Assembly: GCF_004803475.1 (NCBI RefSeq)
Contig: NZ_SRKY01000002.1
Coordinates: 310,001-374,000 of the forward strand
Source: Aliishimia ponticola
Lineage (GTDB): Bacteria; Pseudomonadota; Alphaproteobacteria; Rhodobacterales; Rhodobacteraceae
Direction: 5' to 3'
DNA length: 64,000 nt
A program made the translations under genes and the position numbers. This document shows, piece after piece, positions 1 to 8,959 of the stretch. The notes under the pieces were generated by a model. It ran no database searches, had not been told where the DNA came from, and was given only the letters and a program-made list of their open reading frames with translations. Each line of letters begins with the position of its first letter. The stretch's first letter is position 1.

Positions 1-1128
1 GGCGGTCAACGGCAGCGCGTCATGATCGCGATGGCGCTGGCGAACAAACCCGATCTGCTGATTGCGGATGAACCGACGACCGCGCTGGATGTGACCATTC
101 AGGCGCAGATCCTCGACCTGCTGGCAGAGCTGAAAGCGGCCGAGAATATGGGCATGCTGTTCATCACCCATGACCTTGGCATCGTGCGCAAGATCGCTGA
201 CCGTGTCTTCGTGATGGAAAAGGGTGTCGTTGTCGAAAGCGGCCCCACGGACGCGCTTTTTGCCAATCCGCAGCACCCATATACGCAGAAACTACTGGGG
301 GCGGAGCCGACCGGGCGCCCCGAACCGGCGCCATCTGATGCCGAAACGATCGTGGAGACAGAGAACCTCAAAGTCTGGTTCCCGATCAAGCAGGGCTTTT
401 TGCGCAAGACCACAGGCTATGTGAAGGCCGTCAACAGCGCGACGCTGTCGGTGCGCGCGGGGGAGACTTTGGGCATCGTCGGGGAAAGCGGGTCCGGCAA
501 GACGACCCTTGCACTGGCGATCATGCGGCTGATCCAATGCGAAGGCCGCGTTGCGTATCTGGGGCAGGATTTGCAGGGATGGAGCACGCGCGAATTGCGG
601 GCGCTGCGCAAGGATATGCAGATCGTGTTCCAGGACCCGTTCGGCAGCCTCAGCCCCCGTATGACCTGCGCGGAGATCATCGCCGAAGGGCTAGGTGTTC
701 ACCGGGTCGATCCGCATCGCGCCCCCCGCGATCTGGTGGCAGAGATCATGACCGAAGTGGGGCTCGACCCCGCCGCGATGGATCGCTACCCCCACGAATT
801 CTCGGGCGGGCAGCGCCAGCGTATCGCGATTGCGCGCGCGATGGTGCTACGTCCGAAGCTGGTGGTGCTGGACGAGCCGACCTCGGCGCTGGATATGACG
901 GTGCAGGTGCAGATCGTCGAATTGCTGCGTGGTTTGCAGAAAAAGCACGATCTGGCTTATCTGTTCATCAGCCATGACCTCGCCGTGGTGCGGGCCATGT
1001 CGCATAAGGTGATGGTGATGAAGCGGGGCGATGTGGTCGAATATGGCAGCGCCGATGCGCTGTTCGACAATCCGCAGTCGGATTACACGCGCGAATTGCT
1101 GGCCTCTGTCTCCTTGCGGGACGCATAG
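1..1128 (+). CDS. Peptide/nickel-type ABC importer, fused two-domain ATPase (5' end missing)
   Basis: The reading frame is open from base 1, so the gene begins outside the window. The visible part starts at the signature motif of a first nucleotide-binding domain (GGQRQR), followed by its Walker B (LLIADEPTT). A complete second domain follows, with Walker A GESGSGKT at bases 481-504, signature FSGGQRQR and Walker B LVVLDEPT. Two DppD/DppF-like halves in one chain are typical of YejF/GsiA-type ATPases that power uptake of peptides or related solutes across the inner membrane. The binding protein and permeases are presumably upstream, outside the window. A second such ATPase lies at 10877-12640. 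The substrate is not known. Confidence 0.9.
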   Translation, partial: GGQRQRVMIAMALANKPDLLIADEPTTALDVTIQAQILDLLAELKAAENMGMLFITHDLGIVRKIADRVFVMEKGVVVESGPTDALFANPQHPYTQKLLGAEPTGRPEPAPSDAETIVETENLKVWFPIKQGFLRKTTGYVKAVNSATLSVRAGETLGIVGESGSGKTTLALAIMRLIQCEGRVAYLGQDLQGWSTRELRALRKDMQIVFQDPFGSLSPRMTCAEIIAEGLGVHRVDPHRAPRDLVAEIMTEVGLDPAAMDRYPHEFSGGQRQRIAIARAMVLRPKLVVLDEPTSALDMTVQVQIVELLRGLQKKHDLAYLFISHDLAVVRAMSHKVMVMKRGDVVEYGSADALFDNPQSDYTRELLASVSLRDA

Positions 1129-1137
1129 GCCAGCACG

Positions 1138-1172
1138 CGCCGGGGTGATGCCCCGGCGGCGCTACGATTTTT
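1138..1172 (+). terminator. Rho-independent-like terminator after the ABC ATPase
   Basis: An 8-bp perfect GC stem (CGCCGGGG, 1138-1145, with CCCCGGCG, 1151-1158) closes a 5-nt loop. A T5 run follows at 1168-1172. It sits 10 bases after the stop codon of the ABC gene and just before the end of the convergent dac gene. Confidence 0.6.
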
Positions 1173-1177
1173 CAGGA

Positions 1178-2647
1178 TCAGCCGGGGCCGATGGTCGTGC
1201 AGGAGATATTGCGCGCTTGCAGTCTCCGGCAGGCGAGTTCCGCGGAATCGCGGGTCAGCCCAAGGAAGTTCGCATCGAAGCCGCGTGAGTTGCGCACGAC
1301 TTTGCGCAAGCTGCCGTCCAGCGTCGCCATCTCTGTCAGTGCGGTTTTCAGCAGAACGGTCTCTGCCTTGAACCGGCTGGGATAGCGCCCGACATTCACG
1401 CCCCAATGACGCCCGCCAGAGGTCGAGGCGCGGGTGACGACCTCTTGCGTGGGGATCTGTTTGGGGGCTGGGGTCGCCAACAGCGCCGCTGGGCGCAGGG
1501 CCGGGCGGGCAGAGGCATCAAGCAGCGCGACCGCTTGTTCGGTGGGGGTATCTGCGCCGACATTGACCTCGTTCCGCGCCGTTTCGATCTGCGCTTCGGC
1601 AAGGGCCTGCGCGATATCGTCCGGGTTCACGGTGTCTTCATAGGTCGGCTCTGGCGCGGGTTTCGGCGCGGCGCTTGCGACCAGCACCGGTTCGGACCGG
1701 GGCCGGATCATGGGGCGCAGGCTTTTCTTGACGGCACCGCTGACGCGGATTGTCTTGCCCGCGCCGCCTTGCGTGGCCGCGCCCGCATAGACCGGCGGGC
1801 TGGGTTTGCGCACCGGCGCGCTGGACGGGGAGCGACGGAAGCCCATGTCCAAAAGCTCGGCCACACGCGCGTTGCGCGAGGTGGAGGATTTGCCGCCAAA
1901 GACCGTCGCGATCACCCGTTCATTGCCACGTTCGGCAGAGGCCACAAGGTTAAAGCCAGCCGCGCGGGTATAGCCGGTCTTGATCCCGTCCGCGCCGCGA
2001 TAGCTTGCCAGCAGCCGCCGGTTGGTGTTGGCCACCGTCTTGATCCCCGCATCGGTCGATGTGCGCGAGAACAGGTTGTAATATTCGGGGAAGTCATACA
2101 GCAGGTGCCGCCCCAGAATGGTCATGTCGCGGGCGGTGGACTGGTGCCCTGCTTCTGTCAGGCCATGCGCGTTCTTGAAGGTCGTGCGGGTCATGCCAAG
2201 CGCCTTGGCGGTCCGGTTCATCCGGCGTGCGAAGGCGGCCTCCGACCCGGAAATCGCCTCGCCGATGGCCGTGGCCGCGTCATTCGCGGATTTCACCGCT
2301 GCCGCGCGAATCAGGTAGCGCAGCGCAATCTTCTGCCCGGCGCGCAGCCCCAGCTTCGACGGAGGCTCTGCCGCCGCGTTCTTGGAGATACGGATCTTCT
2401 TGTCGAGAGAGATTTCCCCACGCTCCACCGCTTCGAACGCGATATAAAGCGTCATCATTTTGGTCAGCGATGCCGGATGCAGCCGCGTATCGGCGTTGCG
2501 CGAATGGAGCACCTCGCCGGTGCGTGCATCCATCACCATGGCTGCATAAGGTGCTGCGCGTGCCGACAGGGGCACAATCAAACACATCCACAAGATCGCA
2601 AGGAAAAACAGCCCTAAACGGGCTGACGAAATACGTGCCGCCTTCAC
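1178..2647 (-). CDS. D-alanyl-D-alanine carboxypeptidase (PBP5/6 type, S11 family) with C-terminal SPOR domain
   Basis: Serine D,D-carboxypeptidase of 489 residues that trims the terminal D-Ala from peptidoglycan pentapeptides in the periplasm. A signal peptide covers about residues 1-32. The penicillin-binding motifs are all present: SLTK (S60-K63), SAN (120-122) and KTG (223-225). A low-complexity Pro/Ala-rich linker leads to a C-terminal region (about 415-489) that looks like a SPOR peptidoglycan-binding domain. That layout is common in alphaproteobacterial DacA/DacF-like proteins and suggests recruitment to the septum. The 217-base region upstream (2648-2864) carries no gene and presumably its promoter. 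Confidence 0.9.
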   Translation of the reverse strand: MKAARISSARLGLFFLAILWMCLIVPLSARAAPYAAMVMDARTGEVLHSRNADTRLHPASLTKMMTLYIAFEAVERGEISLDKKIRISKNAAAEPPSKLGLRAGQKIALRYLIRAAAVKSANDAATAIGEAISGSEAAFARRMNRTAKALGMTRTTFKNAHGLTEAGHQSTARDMTILGRHLLYDFPEYYNLFSRTSTDAGIKTVANTNRRLLASYRGADGIKTGYTRAAGFNLVASAERGNERVIATVFGGKSSTSRNARVAELLDMGFRRSPSSAPVRKPSPPVYAGAATQGGAGKTIRVSGAVKKSLRPMIRPRSEPVLVASAAPKPAPEPTYEDTVNPDDIAQALAEAQIETARNEVNVGADTPTEQAVALLDASARPALRPAALLATPAPKQIPTQEVVTRASTSGGRHWGVNVGRYPSRFKAETVLLKTALTEMATLDGSLRKVVRNSRGFDANFLGLTRDSAELACRRLQARNISCTTIGPG

Positions 2648-2864
2648 GTTGAACCTGCCTTTTCTGCCTCATGACCGCCGGTTTTCCGACTGGCCTTTTC
2701 ATTATTACCGTAACGCTAACACATGAGCGGCTTTCGATAAACCCTGAGATTCATTGGCAATCCACCTTTTTGGTTAACGCGCTGGCGCTAGATATTGCGG
2801 CTGAAGGCGGGGGATTTACCAAACCAAGGAATGTGGCGGGAATGTGGCGGCTTTGTGTCCAGAC

Positions 2865-3566
2865 TCACCCGATTTGCTCTACCAGCTCGGCAAGGTGGCT
2901 GAGATCGGGAATGTCGCGATAGCGGTGATGCCCGTCAGGGGGATCGGCCTTTTCGATTTCCCATTCCAGACCGTGCGGGACGAACACGCCCCAACCGCCG
3001 ATTTCGACCATGGGCACCACGTCGGATCGCATGGAATTGCCCACCATCATCGATTTCTCGGCCCCGTCGCCATGCGCCGCGAAAATCCGGGCGTAGACCT
3101 CCGGTGTCTTGTTCGAGACGATCTCGACCCCGTGGAACATCTCGCCGATGCCCGATTGCGCCAGCTTGCGTTCCTGATCCATCAGATCGCCCTTGGTGAT
3201 CAGCAATACCCGGTGGGACTGCGCGACGGTCTCGACTGCTTGGCGCGCATGGGGTAGCAATTCGATCGGATGTTGCAGCATGTCCTGCCCCGCCTCCAGC
3301 AGTTGCGCGATCACGCGGGCGGGGACTTTTTCCTCTGTCACCTCTATGGCGGTTTCGATCATCGACAACACGAAGCCTTTGATCCCGAACCCGTAATGAC
3401 CAAGGTTGCGCCGCTCTGCCGCGAGAAGCCGCTGCATCAGGCGGTCCTTGTCGGTATAATCGGCCAGCAGCTCTGCAAAATGCTCCTGAGTCAGGTGAAA
3501 GAAGCGTTCATTGTGCCAAAGCGTGTCATCCGCGTCGAATGCAACGGTGGTAAGCTTGGGTGACAT
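2865..3566 (-). CDS. HAD-superfamily hydrolase
   Basis: A 233-residue phosphatase-like protein. HAD motif I is DADDT at residues 11-15, with D11 the expected nucleophile and D13 the acid/base. Motif II is the Thr in LITKGD, motif III the Lys in NKTPE, and motif IV the acidic residue in VGNSMRSD. A helical cap lies between motifs I and II. The substrate cannot be inferred; phosphoglycolate- or nucleotide-like phosphatases are possible. It is divergent from clpS across a 78-base intergenic region, so the two may share promoter space. Confidence 0.85.
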   Translation of the reverse strand: MSPKLTTVAFDADDTLWHNERFFHLTQEHFAELLADYTDKDRLMQRLLAAERRNLGHYGFGIKGFVLSMIETAIEVTEEKVPARVIAQLLEAGQDMLQHPIELLPHARQAVETVAQSHRVLLITKGDLMDQERKLAQSGIGEMFHGVEIVSNKTPEVYARIFAAHGDGAEKSMMVGNSMRSDVVPMVEIGGWGVFVPHGLEWEIEKADPPDGHHRYRDIPDLSHLAELVEQIG

Positions 3567-3644
3567 TCTGTCGGGCCTCTTTTCTAATTCTCAAGACAGT
3601 CTATATAGAGGCCGAGCCAGATTGGACCCAACAGAATCCCTTGC

Positions 3645-3989
3645 ATGATGATACGTGACGACTGGAACATGGCAAACGGCGACTCCGATGACAGCGATGC
3701 GTCTGTCATCGTCGAGACACGTCCCAAGACCCAGCGCCCGCCGCTGTACAAGGTTTTGTTGCTGAACGACGACTACACGCCGATGGAATTCGTTGTGCAT
3801 GTGCTGGAGCGTTTCTTCGGCATGAACCACGCGCAGGCGTTTGAAATCATGCTGACCGTTCACAAGAAAGGTGTCGCGGTGGTCGGGGTGTTCAGCCACG
3901 AGATCGCGGAAACCAAGGTCGCTCAGGTCATGGATTTTGCGCGGCGGCATCAGCACCCGCTGCAATGCACCATGGAAAAAGAGGACTAA
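3645..3989 (+). CDS. clpS: ATP-dependent Clp protease adaptor ClpS
   Basis: ClpS binds the N-domain of ClpA and delivers N-end-rule substrates to ClpAP. The 114-residue protein has a flexible acidic N-terminus, then the conserved core beginning [19 protein letters not shown]. The N-degron pocket residues and the helix reading VLERFF follow, and the chain ends with the [13 protein letters not shown] segment. The start is uncertain: ATG at 3645 is used here, but ATG at 3669 would give MANGDSDD and neither has a strong ribosome-binding site. The methyltransferase gene follows within 10 bases, so the two are probably co-transcribed. Confidence 0.93.
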   Translation: MMIRDDWNMANGDSDDSDASVIVETRPKTQRPPLYKVLLLNDDYTPMEFVVHVLERFFGMNHAQAFEIMLTVHKKGVAVVGVFSHEIAETKVAQVMDFARRHQHPLQCTMEKED

Positions 3990-3996
3990 GCGGCGC

Positions 3997-4977
3997 TTGT
4001 CCACGCGTCTGACCCTTGCCGCGCAGGCCGGGGCCATCGTCGATGGCTCGGATGGACATGTCCTGCTGTTTTGCGCGCCCGATACGCTTGATATCAGCGT
4101 CTTTGGCACGATGCGGATTACCGTCGTGCAAGACATGATGCCCGCCGCCGCGAATTGGGCGGCGCGAGGCGTGACGACTGTATCGCGTGCGGAAGAAGAC
4201 GCGGATTTGGCCGTGGTGTTCCTGCCGCGGGCCAAGCAGGCGGCGCGGGATGTGATCGCGCGTGCGGCCCAGCGGGCAGGGCGTGTTCTTGTGGATGGTC
4301 AGAAAACCGATGGTGTCGATGCGTTGCTCAAAGAGGTGCGCGCCCGAACAGAGATTCTGGGCACCGTCGCCAAGGCGCATGGCAAGCTCTTCTGGTTTGA
4401 TGCGGCCTCTTTCGAAGATTGGATTGCGGCGCCGGGCTTGATCGATGGGCGCTGGCACGTGGTGCCGGGCGTGTTTTCTGCCGATGGGGTCGATCCCGGC
4501 TCTGCGCTGCTGGCGGCGCATGTACCGGCGGCGCTGTCTGGCCGTGTTGCGGACCTTGGCGCAGGCTGGGGCTATCTCTCCGCACACATTCTGGACGCCT
4601 GTCCCAAGATCACCGAATTGCATCTGGTAGAGGCGCAGGGCGCGGCTCTGGATTGCGCGCGCCAGAACGTCACCGACGCGCGCGCGCGGTTCCATTGGGC
4701 CGATGCGACCACATGGGCGGGTGAGACCGCCTTTGACGCCGTGGTGATGAACCCGCCGTTTCACACAGGCCGCGCAGCAGAGCCGGACCTTGGCCGCGCC
4801 TTCATCGCCTCTGCCGCGCGTCTTCTGCGCCCCGGTGGCACGTTGTGGATGGTGGCCAACCGCCACTTGCCTTATGAACAGGCGCTGCGCGACTCCTTCG
4901 CGGAGTTCGCTGAAATCGGCGGCACAAACAAGTTCAAGATCGTCAAGGCCTTGGCCAAGCCGCGCGCGCGGCGCTAG
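3997..4977 (+). CDS. RsmC-like 16S rRNA (guanine) methyltransferase
   Basis: A 326-residue class I SAM-dependent methyltransferase resembling RsmC/RlmG, which methylate guanine N2 in rRNA. The N-terminal half is the degenerate methyltransferase-like domain of that family. The C-terminal half carries SAM motif I DLGAGWG (186-192) and the catalytic NPPF (252-255). The frame is open further upstream inside clpS. I place the start at TTG 3997 because it avoids the overlap, is preceded by AGAGGA, and gives the usual family length. The rRNA target is inferred from family membership only. Confidence 0.8.
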   Translation: MSTRLTLAAQAGAIVDGSDGHVLLFCAPDTLDISVFGTMRITVVQDMMPAAANWAARGVTTVSRAEEDADLAVVFLPRAKQAARDVIARAAQRAGRVLVDGQKTDGVDALLKEVRARTEILGTVAKAHGKLFWFDAASFEDWIAAPGLIDGRWHVVPGVFSADGVDPGSALLAAHVPAALSGRVADLGAGWGYLSAHILDACPKITELHLVEAQGAALDCARQNVTDARARFHWADATTWAGETAFDAVVMNPPFHTGRAAEPDLGRAFIASAARLLRPGGTLWMVANRHLPYEQALRDSFAEFAEIGGTNKFKIVKALAKPRARR

Positions 4978-5004
4978 ACTCGACGCGAAAACGGAGAGAA
5001 TTCC

Positions 5005-5817
5005 ATGTCCTTTTCCATCGCTGGCAAGACCGCCATCATTACTGGCGCGGCCAACGGCATCGGCCTTGCGGTTGCGCGGCACTTCGCAGAAGCCGGGGCG
5101 AACGTCATGTGCGCCGATCTGGACGAGGCTGCGCTTGTGTCCAACTTTCAAAAAGCGCGCGAGGAAGAGGACGACACCAGCAACCTGCGCTATTTCGCGG
5201 GGGATTTGCGGGAACGTCTTACCATCGCGAACCTGATCTCGGCCACGATCGACGCCTTCGATACGGTGGATATCCTCGTCAATGCCTCGCGCCAGTTCGC
5301 TCTGACGGATTTGTCGGACCCGGAAGATGACAGCGTCGATACGCTGCTGGAACAGAATATGGGCACGGCCCTGAAGTTGAGCCAGGCCGTCGCGCGCCGG
5401 ATGATCAAACAGGCGGAAGACCAGGAAGAAGGCCCGGTCGGCACGATCATCAACCTGTCGTCGATCATGGCGAACCGCACCCGCGAGGGGCTGATGGGCT
5501 ATTCGATTTCGGCGGCGGCGGTGAACCAGATGACGCGCTCGCTGGCGCTGGCGCTGGCGCCGAACCGTATTCGGGTGAATGCCGTTGCGCTTGGGTCGGT
5601 GATGTCGGCCTCCATGCAGGTGGCGCTTCGGGAAAACCCTGAATGGCGCGACCAGATTGCGGCCTGCACCCCGCTGGGCAAAATCGGCAATCCATCGGAT
5701 CTGACCCATGTGATCCAGTTTCTGGCCAGCGATGCGTCGGCCTTTATCACTGGCGACATTTTGACGGTCGATGGCGGCCGCTCGCTGCTTGACCCGGTCG
5801 AGGCGCTGGCGCACTGA
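5005..5817 (+). CDS. Short-chain dehydrogenase/reductase family protein lacking the active-site lysine
   Basis: A 270-residue Rossmann protein with the classical SDR cofactor motif TGAANGIG (13-20), a VNAS version of the NNAG motif (92-95), Asn118, Ser153 and Tyr166. The residue four after the tyrosine, Lys in the YxxxK dyad, is Ala170 (YSISA). Codons 5500-5540 read clearly, so this is not an ambiguous frame. The fold and C-terminal DGGRSLLDPV segment are intact, so the gene is not obviously decayed. It may be a weak enzyme, an enzyme with displaced chemistry, or a binding protein. It lies directly upstream of hemF, 33 bases apart, suggesting one transcript. Confidence 0.85.
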   Translation: MSFSIAGKTAIITGAANGIGLAVARHFAEAGANVMCADLDEAALVSNFQKAREEEDDTSNLRYFAGDLRERLTIANLISATIDAFDTVDILVNASRQFALTDLSDPEDDSVDTLLEQNMGTALKLSQAVARRMIKQAEDQEEGPVGTIINLSSIMANRTREGLMGYSISAAAVNQMTRSLALALAPNRIRVNAVALGSVMSASMQVALRENPEWRDQIAACTPLGKIGNPSDLTHVIQFLASDASAFITGDILTVDGGRSLLDPVEALAH

Positions 5818-5850
5818 CGCGGGCATCGTTCCGGGCAAGGGAGGCAATCG

Positions 5851-6735
5851 ATGACAGACGAGTTTGAAGGTCGCAAGGCCAAGGCGGCTGGGTGGTTCCG
5901 GCAGTTGCGCGATGATATCGTCGCCGCGTTCGAAGGGCTGGAGGACAGCCAGACAGGCACCGATGCCGCCCCCGGACGGTTCGAAGTCACGCAGACGAAG
6001 CGCCAATCCGACGACGGTTCGGATGCGGGTGGCGGCTTGATGGGCGTGATGCGTGGCGGGCGCGTGTTCGAAAAAGTCGGCGTCAATGTTTCGGTCGTGC
6101 ATGGCACGTTGGGCGAACGGGCGCAGGCGGCGATGATGGCGCGCAAGGGGCTGCCGGGCATGGCGGACGATCCGCGCTTCTGGGCGTCGGGCATCAGCCT
6201 TGTGGCGCATATGCAGAACCCGCATGTCCCGGCGGTGCACATGAATACGCGGATGTTCTGGACGCCACATGCGTGGTGGTTCGGCGGCGGATCGGACCTG
6301 AACCCCTGCATCGAATATGACGAGGACACGGCCCATTTTCATGCAGAGCAGAAGTCCCGTTTGGACCCGCACGGGGCCGATCTGTATCCCCGGCTCAAGG
6401 CATGGGCGGATGAGTATTTCTTCATTCCGCATCGTGGACGTGCGCGCGGGGTCGGCGGTATCTTTCTCGACGACCATTGCACCGGCGACTGGGACAAAGA
6501 TTTCGCGCTGATACAGGATATCGGGCGCGCCTTCTTGCCGGCCTTTGTGCCGCTGGTGGAACGCCGCCGGGTGCAGGATTGGACCGATGCGGACAAGGAC
6601 ACGCAGCTGGTGCATCGCGGGCTCTATGCCGAATACAACCTTGTCTATGACCGGGGCACGAAATTCGGGCTGGAAACCGGCCATGACGCCAACGCGGTGC
6701 TGATGAGCTTGCCGCCCATGGCCAAATGGGTCTGA
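5851..6735 (+). CDS. hemF: Oxygen-dependent coproporphyrinogen III oxidase
   Basis: HemF converts coproporphyrinogen III to protoporphyrinogen IX using O2, an aerobic late step of heme synthesis. The 294-residue length is normal. Family landmarks are visible: the central block with HMNTRMFW and WWFGGGSDLNP, the acidic FLDDHC segment, and the C-terminal YNLVYDRGTKFGLETG block. RBS GGGAGG precedes the ATG. No FNR-type box is seen upstream, in keeping with an aerobic enzyme. The neighbouring SDR gene upstream may share its transcript. Identification is firm. Confidence 0.97.
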   Translation: MTDEFEGRKAKAAGWFRQLRDDIVAAFEGLEDSQTGTDAAPGRFEVTQTKRQSDDGSDAGGGLMGVMRGGRVFEKVGVNVSVVHGTLGERAQAAMMARKGLPGMADDPRFWASGISLVAHMQNPHVPAVHMNTRMFWTPHAWWFGGGSDLNPCIEYDEDTAHFHAEQKSRLDPHGADLYPRLKAWADEYFFIPHRGRARGVGGIFLDDHCTGDWDKDFALIQDIGRAFLPAFVPLVERRRVQDWTDADKDTQLVHRGLYAEYNLVYDRGTKFGLETGHDANAVLMSLPPMAKWV

Positions 6736-6755
6736 GCTAACCCCAAGGCAGGGCA

Positions 6756-6776
6756 GGGCCGCGCCGGGCGCGGTCC
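6756..6776. terminator. Hairpin between convergent hemF and yejE-type genes
   Basis: A 9-bp GC stem (6756-6764 with 6768-6776, one G:T pair) has a 3-nt loop and lies between converging genes. No T-run is seen, so it may act as a bidirectional transcript end or 3' stabiliser. Confidence 0.5.
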
Positions 6777-6779
6777 GGG

Positions 6780-7934
6780 TCAGCTTTTATACGGGTCAAG
6801 GCTGTCGCGCAGCCCGTCGCCAAGGAAGTTGAACGCCAGCACCACCACAATGATCGGCAGCATCGGGATCGCCGTCCATGGGTAGATTTCGATAGAGGCG
6901 AGGTTTTGCGCGTCGTTCAACATCACGCCCCATGACACCGCCGGTGCGCGCAGGCCAAGGCCCAGAAAGCTCAGCGCGGTTTCGCCAAGGATCATTGCCG
7001 GGATCGACAGGGTGGCGGAGGCGATGAGGTGGCTCATGAAGTTGGGCAGCAGGTGGCGCCGGATCACCCGTCCGGGTTTGGCGCCCATCATCTCTGCGGC
7101 GCGGACGTATTCTTCTTCGCGCAGGGCAAGGAATTTGGATCGCACGGCCCGCGCAAGGCCCGGCCAATCCAGTAGCCCCAGAATGATGGAGATGATGAAG
7201 AACACCGCAACCGGTCCCCAGTTCGAGGGCACAGCCGCCGACAGGGCCAGCCAAAGCGGCAGTTCGGGCAGGGAGCGCAGGATTTCAATCGTGCGCTGGA
7301 TCAACCAATCCAGCACGCCGCCAAAATAGCCCGCGATCGCGCCCAGCGTGATGCCCAGAAGGAAGCTGACGGTGATCCCGATCAGACCCACGGTCAGTGA
7401 TAGCTGCGCGCCATAAAGGATGCGCGAGAACACATCGCGCCCCAGCCGGTCCGCGCCCCATAAGAAGACCGTTGCCCCCTCGGGGGCGCAGAACAGGTGT
7501 GTATCGGTCGGAATCAGGCCAAACAGCCGATACTCGGCCCCGTCACAGAACCATTCCAGCGGACGCGGTGTGCTGCGATCCGCCTCATAGGTCCATTGGA
7601 ACCGGACCAGGTCGCGCTCTGCCGTGATGGGATAGACGAAAGGTCCGACGAACTCGCCCTCATGCCAAAGACGCACCGCTTGCGGCGGGGCGTAAAGATG
7701 CAGGGCGTTGCGTTCATTCGCGCCATAGGGGGCGATGAAGCCCGCGAAGGGCAGCATCAGATAGCAGAACAGCAGAAACGCGCCAGAGATCAGCCCCAGC
7801 CGGTGACGCCGGAACTGTCGCCACATCAGCAGCCAGGACGGGGCGTCCAGATCGGCGCGTTCAATGGCTGACAGATCCTCTGCCGCGTCATAGGGCGCGT
7901 CGTCGACATAGCGTCCGTCGGGCAGAATACTCAT
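6780..7934 (-). CDS. Peptide ABC transporter permease, YejE type
   Basis: A 384-residue inner-membrane permease of the DppC/OppC family. The N-terminal membrane anchor (about residues 45-70) is followed by a long extracytoplasmic stretch, then the binding-protein-dependent transport domain with five further membrane segments. The coupling-helix EAA region reads EEYVRAAEMMGAKPGRVIRRHLLPN in the C-terminal half. The long periplasmic insert is typical of YejE rather than DppC. The start overlaps the stop of the previous permease as ATGA, so the two are translationally coupled. It is last in the four-gene minus-strand operon 12640-6780. Confidence 0.9.
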   Translation of the reverse strand: MSILPDGRYVDDAPYDAAEDLSAIERADLDAPSWLLMWRQFRRHRLGLISGAFLLFCYLMLPFAGFIAPYGANERNALHLYAPPQAVRLWHEGEFVGPFVYPITAERDLVRFQWTYEADRSTPRPLEWFCDGAEYRLFGLIPTDTHLFCAPEGATVFLWGADRLGRDVFSRILYGAQLSLTVGLIGITVSFLLGITLGAIAGYFGGVLDWLIQRTIEILRSLPELPLWLALSAAVPSNWGPVAVFFIISIILGLLDWPGLARAVRSKFLALREEEYVRAAEMMGAKPGRVIRRHLLPNFMSHLIASATLSIPAMILGETALSFLGLGLRAPAVSWGVMLNDAQNLASIEIYPWTAIPMLPIIVVVLAFNFLGDGLRDSLDPYKS

Positions 7935-8959
7935 GAGCGTCGTCCGGCAAATTTGATGCGCGGGTCCAGCATGACCAGCAGCAAATCGGAAATCATGGTG
8001 CCGACCAAGGTCAGGAAGGCGACGAACAGCAGAACGAAGCCCGCCAGAAACTGGTCCTGAGTGCGCAGCGCATCCAGCAGGTCAGGCCCGATGGTCGGCA
8101 GGCTCATCACCACCGAAATGATGACAGAGCCGGAGACCATCGACGGCAGCAGATTCCCGATATCCGCGACGAAAGGATTGAACGCCATGCGCAGAGGGTA
8201 TTTGGTCAGCATCCGCGACGGCGACATGCCCTTGGCGATGGCGGTCTCGACATAGGGTTTTTCCAGCTCGTCCAGCATATTCGCCCGCAAACGCTGCATC
8301 ATCGCGGCGGTGCCCGCGGTGCCAATGACGAAGGTGGGCACGATCAGGTGGACCAGCACGGACCAAATCTTGGCGAGGCTCATCGGCTCGCCCTCAAAGC
8401 TGGGGTCCATCAGGCCGCCAATCGGCAGGCCGATATACTTGCGCCCGTAATAGTACAGGATCAGCGCCAGCAGGAAGTTGGGCGTGGCGAGGCCCAGATA
8501 GCCAATGAAGGTCGTCAGGTAGTCGGCCCATGTTTTCGACCGCGCCGCCGCGATCACGCCCAGTGGCAGCGACACCGCATAGATGAAGATCACCGCAGCG
8601 ACGTTTACCAGCACGGTCAGCCACAGCTTGCCGCCGACGACATCGGCCACCGGCTCGTCGTTATAGAAAGACCAGCCCAGATTGCCCTGAAGCAGCCCGG
8701 AATAGCCGTTCGGCCCCGGCGCGAAGCCCATCCACACGAGGTATTGCCGCCAGATCGGTTGGTCGAGCGCATATTCCTTGCGCAGAAACTCCGCCTTGGC
8801 GACGCCTTCGGCCTGACCGGTCGCGCGCAGTTCCGCGATCTGGTTGGACAGGTAATCGCCGGGGGGCAGGTTGATGATGACGAAGATCAGCACCGACACG
8901 ACAAGCAGGGTCAGCAGCATCGTCACCAGACGGTAGGCCGCGTATTTGAAAAACGTCAC
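7931..8959 (-). CDS. Peptide ABC transporter permease, YejB type
   Basis: A 342-residue permease of the DppB/OppB family with an N-terminal membrane helix (about 8-30), a periplasmic domain and five C-terminal membrane segments. The EAA coupling loop is YVETAIAKGMSPSRMLTKYPL. It starts with GTG overlapping the stop of the binding-protein gene (GTGA), and its own stop overlaps the next ATG. It forms the translocation pore with the adjacent YejE-like subunit. The exact substrate is unknown; YejABEF in enterobacteria imports peptides, including microcin C. Confidence 0.9.
   Translation of the reverse strand: MTFFKYAAYRLVTMLLTLLVVSVLIFVIINLPPGDYLSNQIAELRATGQAEGVAKAEFLRKEYALDQPIWRQYLVWMGFAPGPNGYSGLLQGNLGWSFYNDEPVADVVGGKLWLTVLVNVAAVIFIYAVSLPLGVIAAARSKTWADYLTTFIGYLGLATPNFLLALILYYYGRKYIGLPIGGLMDPSFEGEPMSLAKIWSVLVHLIVPTFVIGTAGTAAMMQRLRANMLDELEKPYVETAIAKGMSPSRMLTKYPLRMAFNPFVADIGNLLPSMVSGSVIISVVMSLPTIGPDLLDALRTQDQFLAGFVLLFVAFLTLVGTMISDLLLVMLDPRIKFAGRRS

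Noticed and set aside
2829-2851. Direct repeat AATGTGGCGG twice in the region upstream of the dac gene
   Set aside because: Only two copies of about 10 bases; no spacing or context that suggests an operator or repeat element.
3928-6684. Very long open frame (918 codons) on the minus strand
   Set aside because: It lies opposite clear rsmC-like, SDR and hemF genes; long antisense frames are common at high GC. Its translation is Arg/His-rich and resembles no family.
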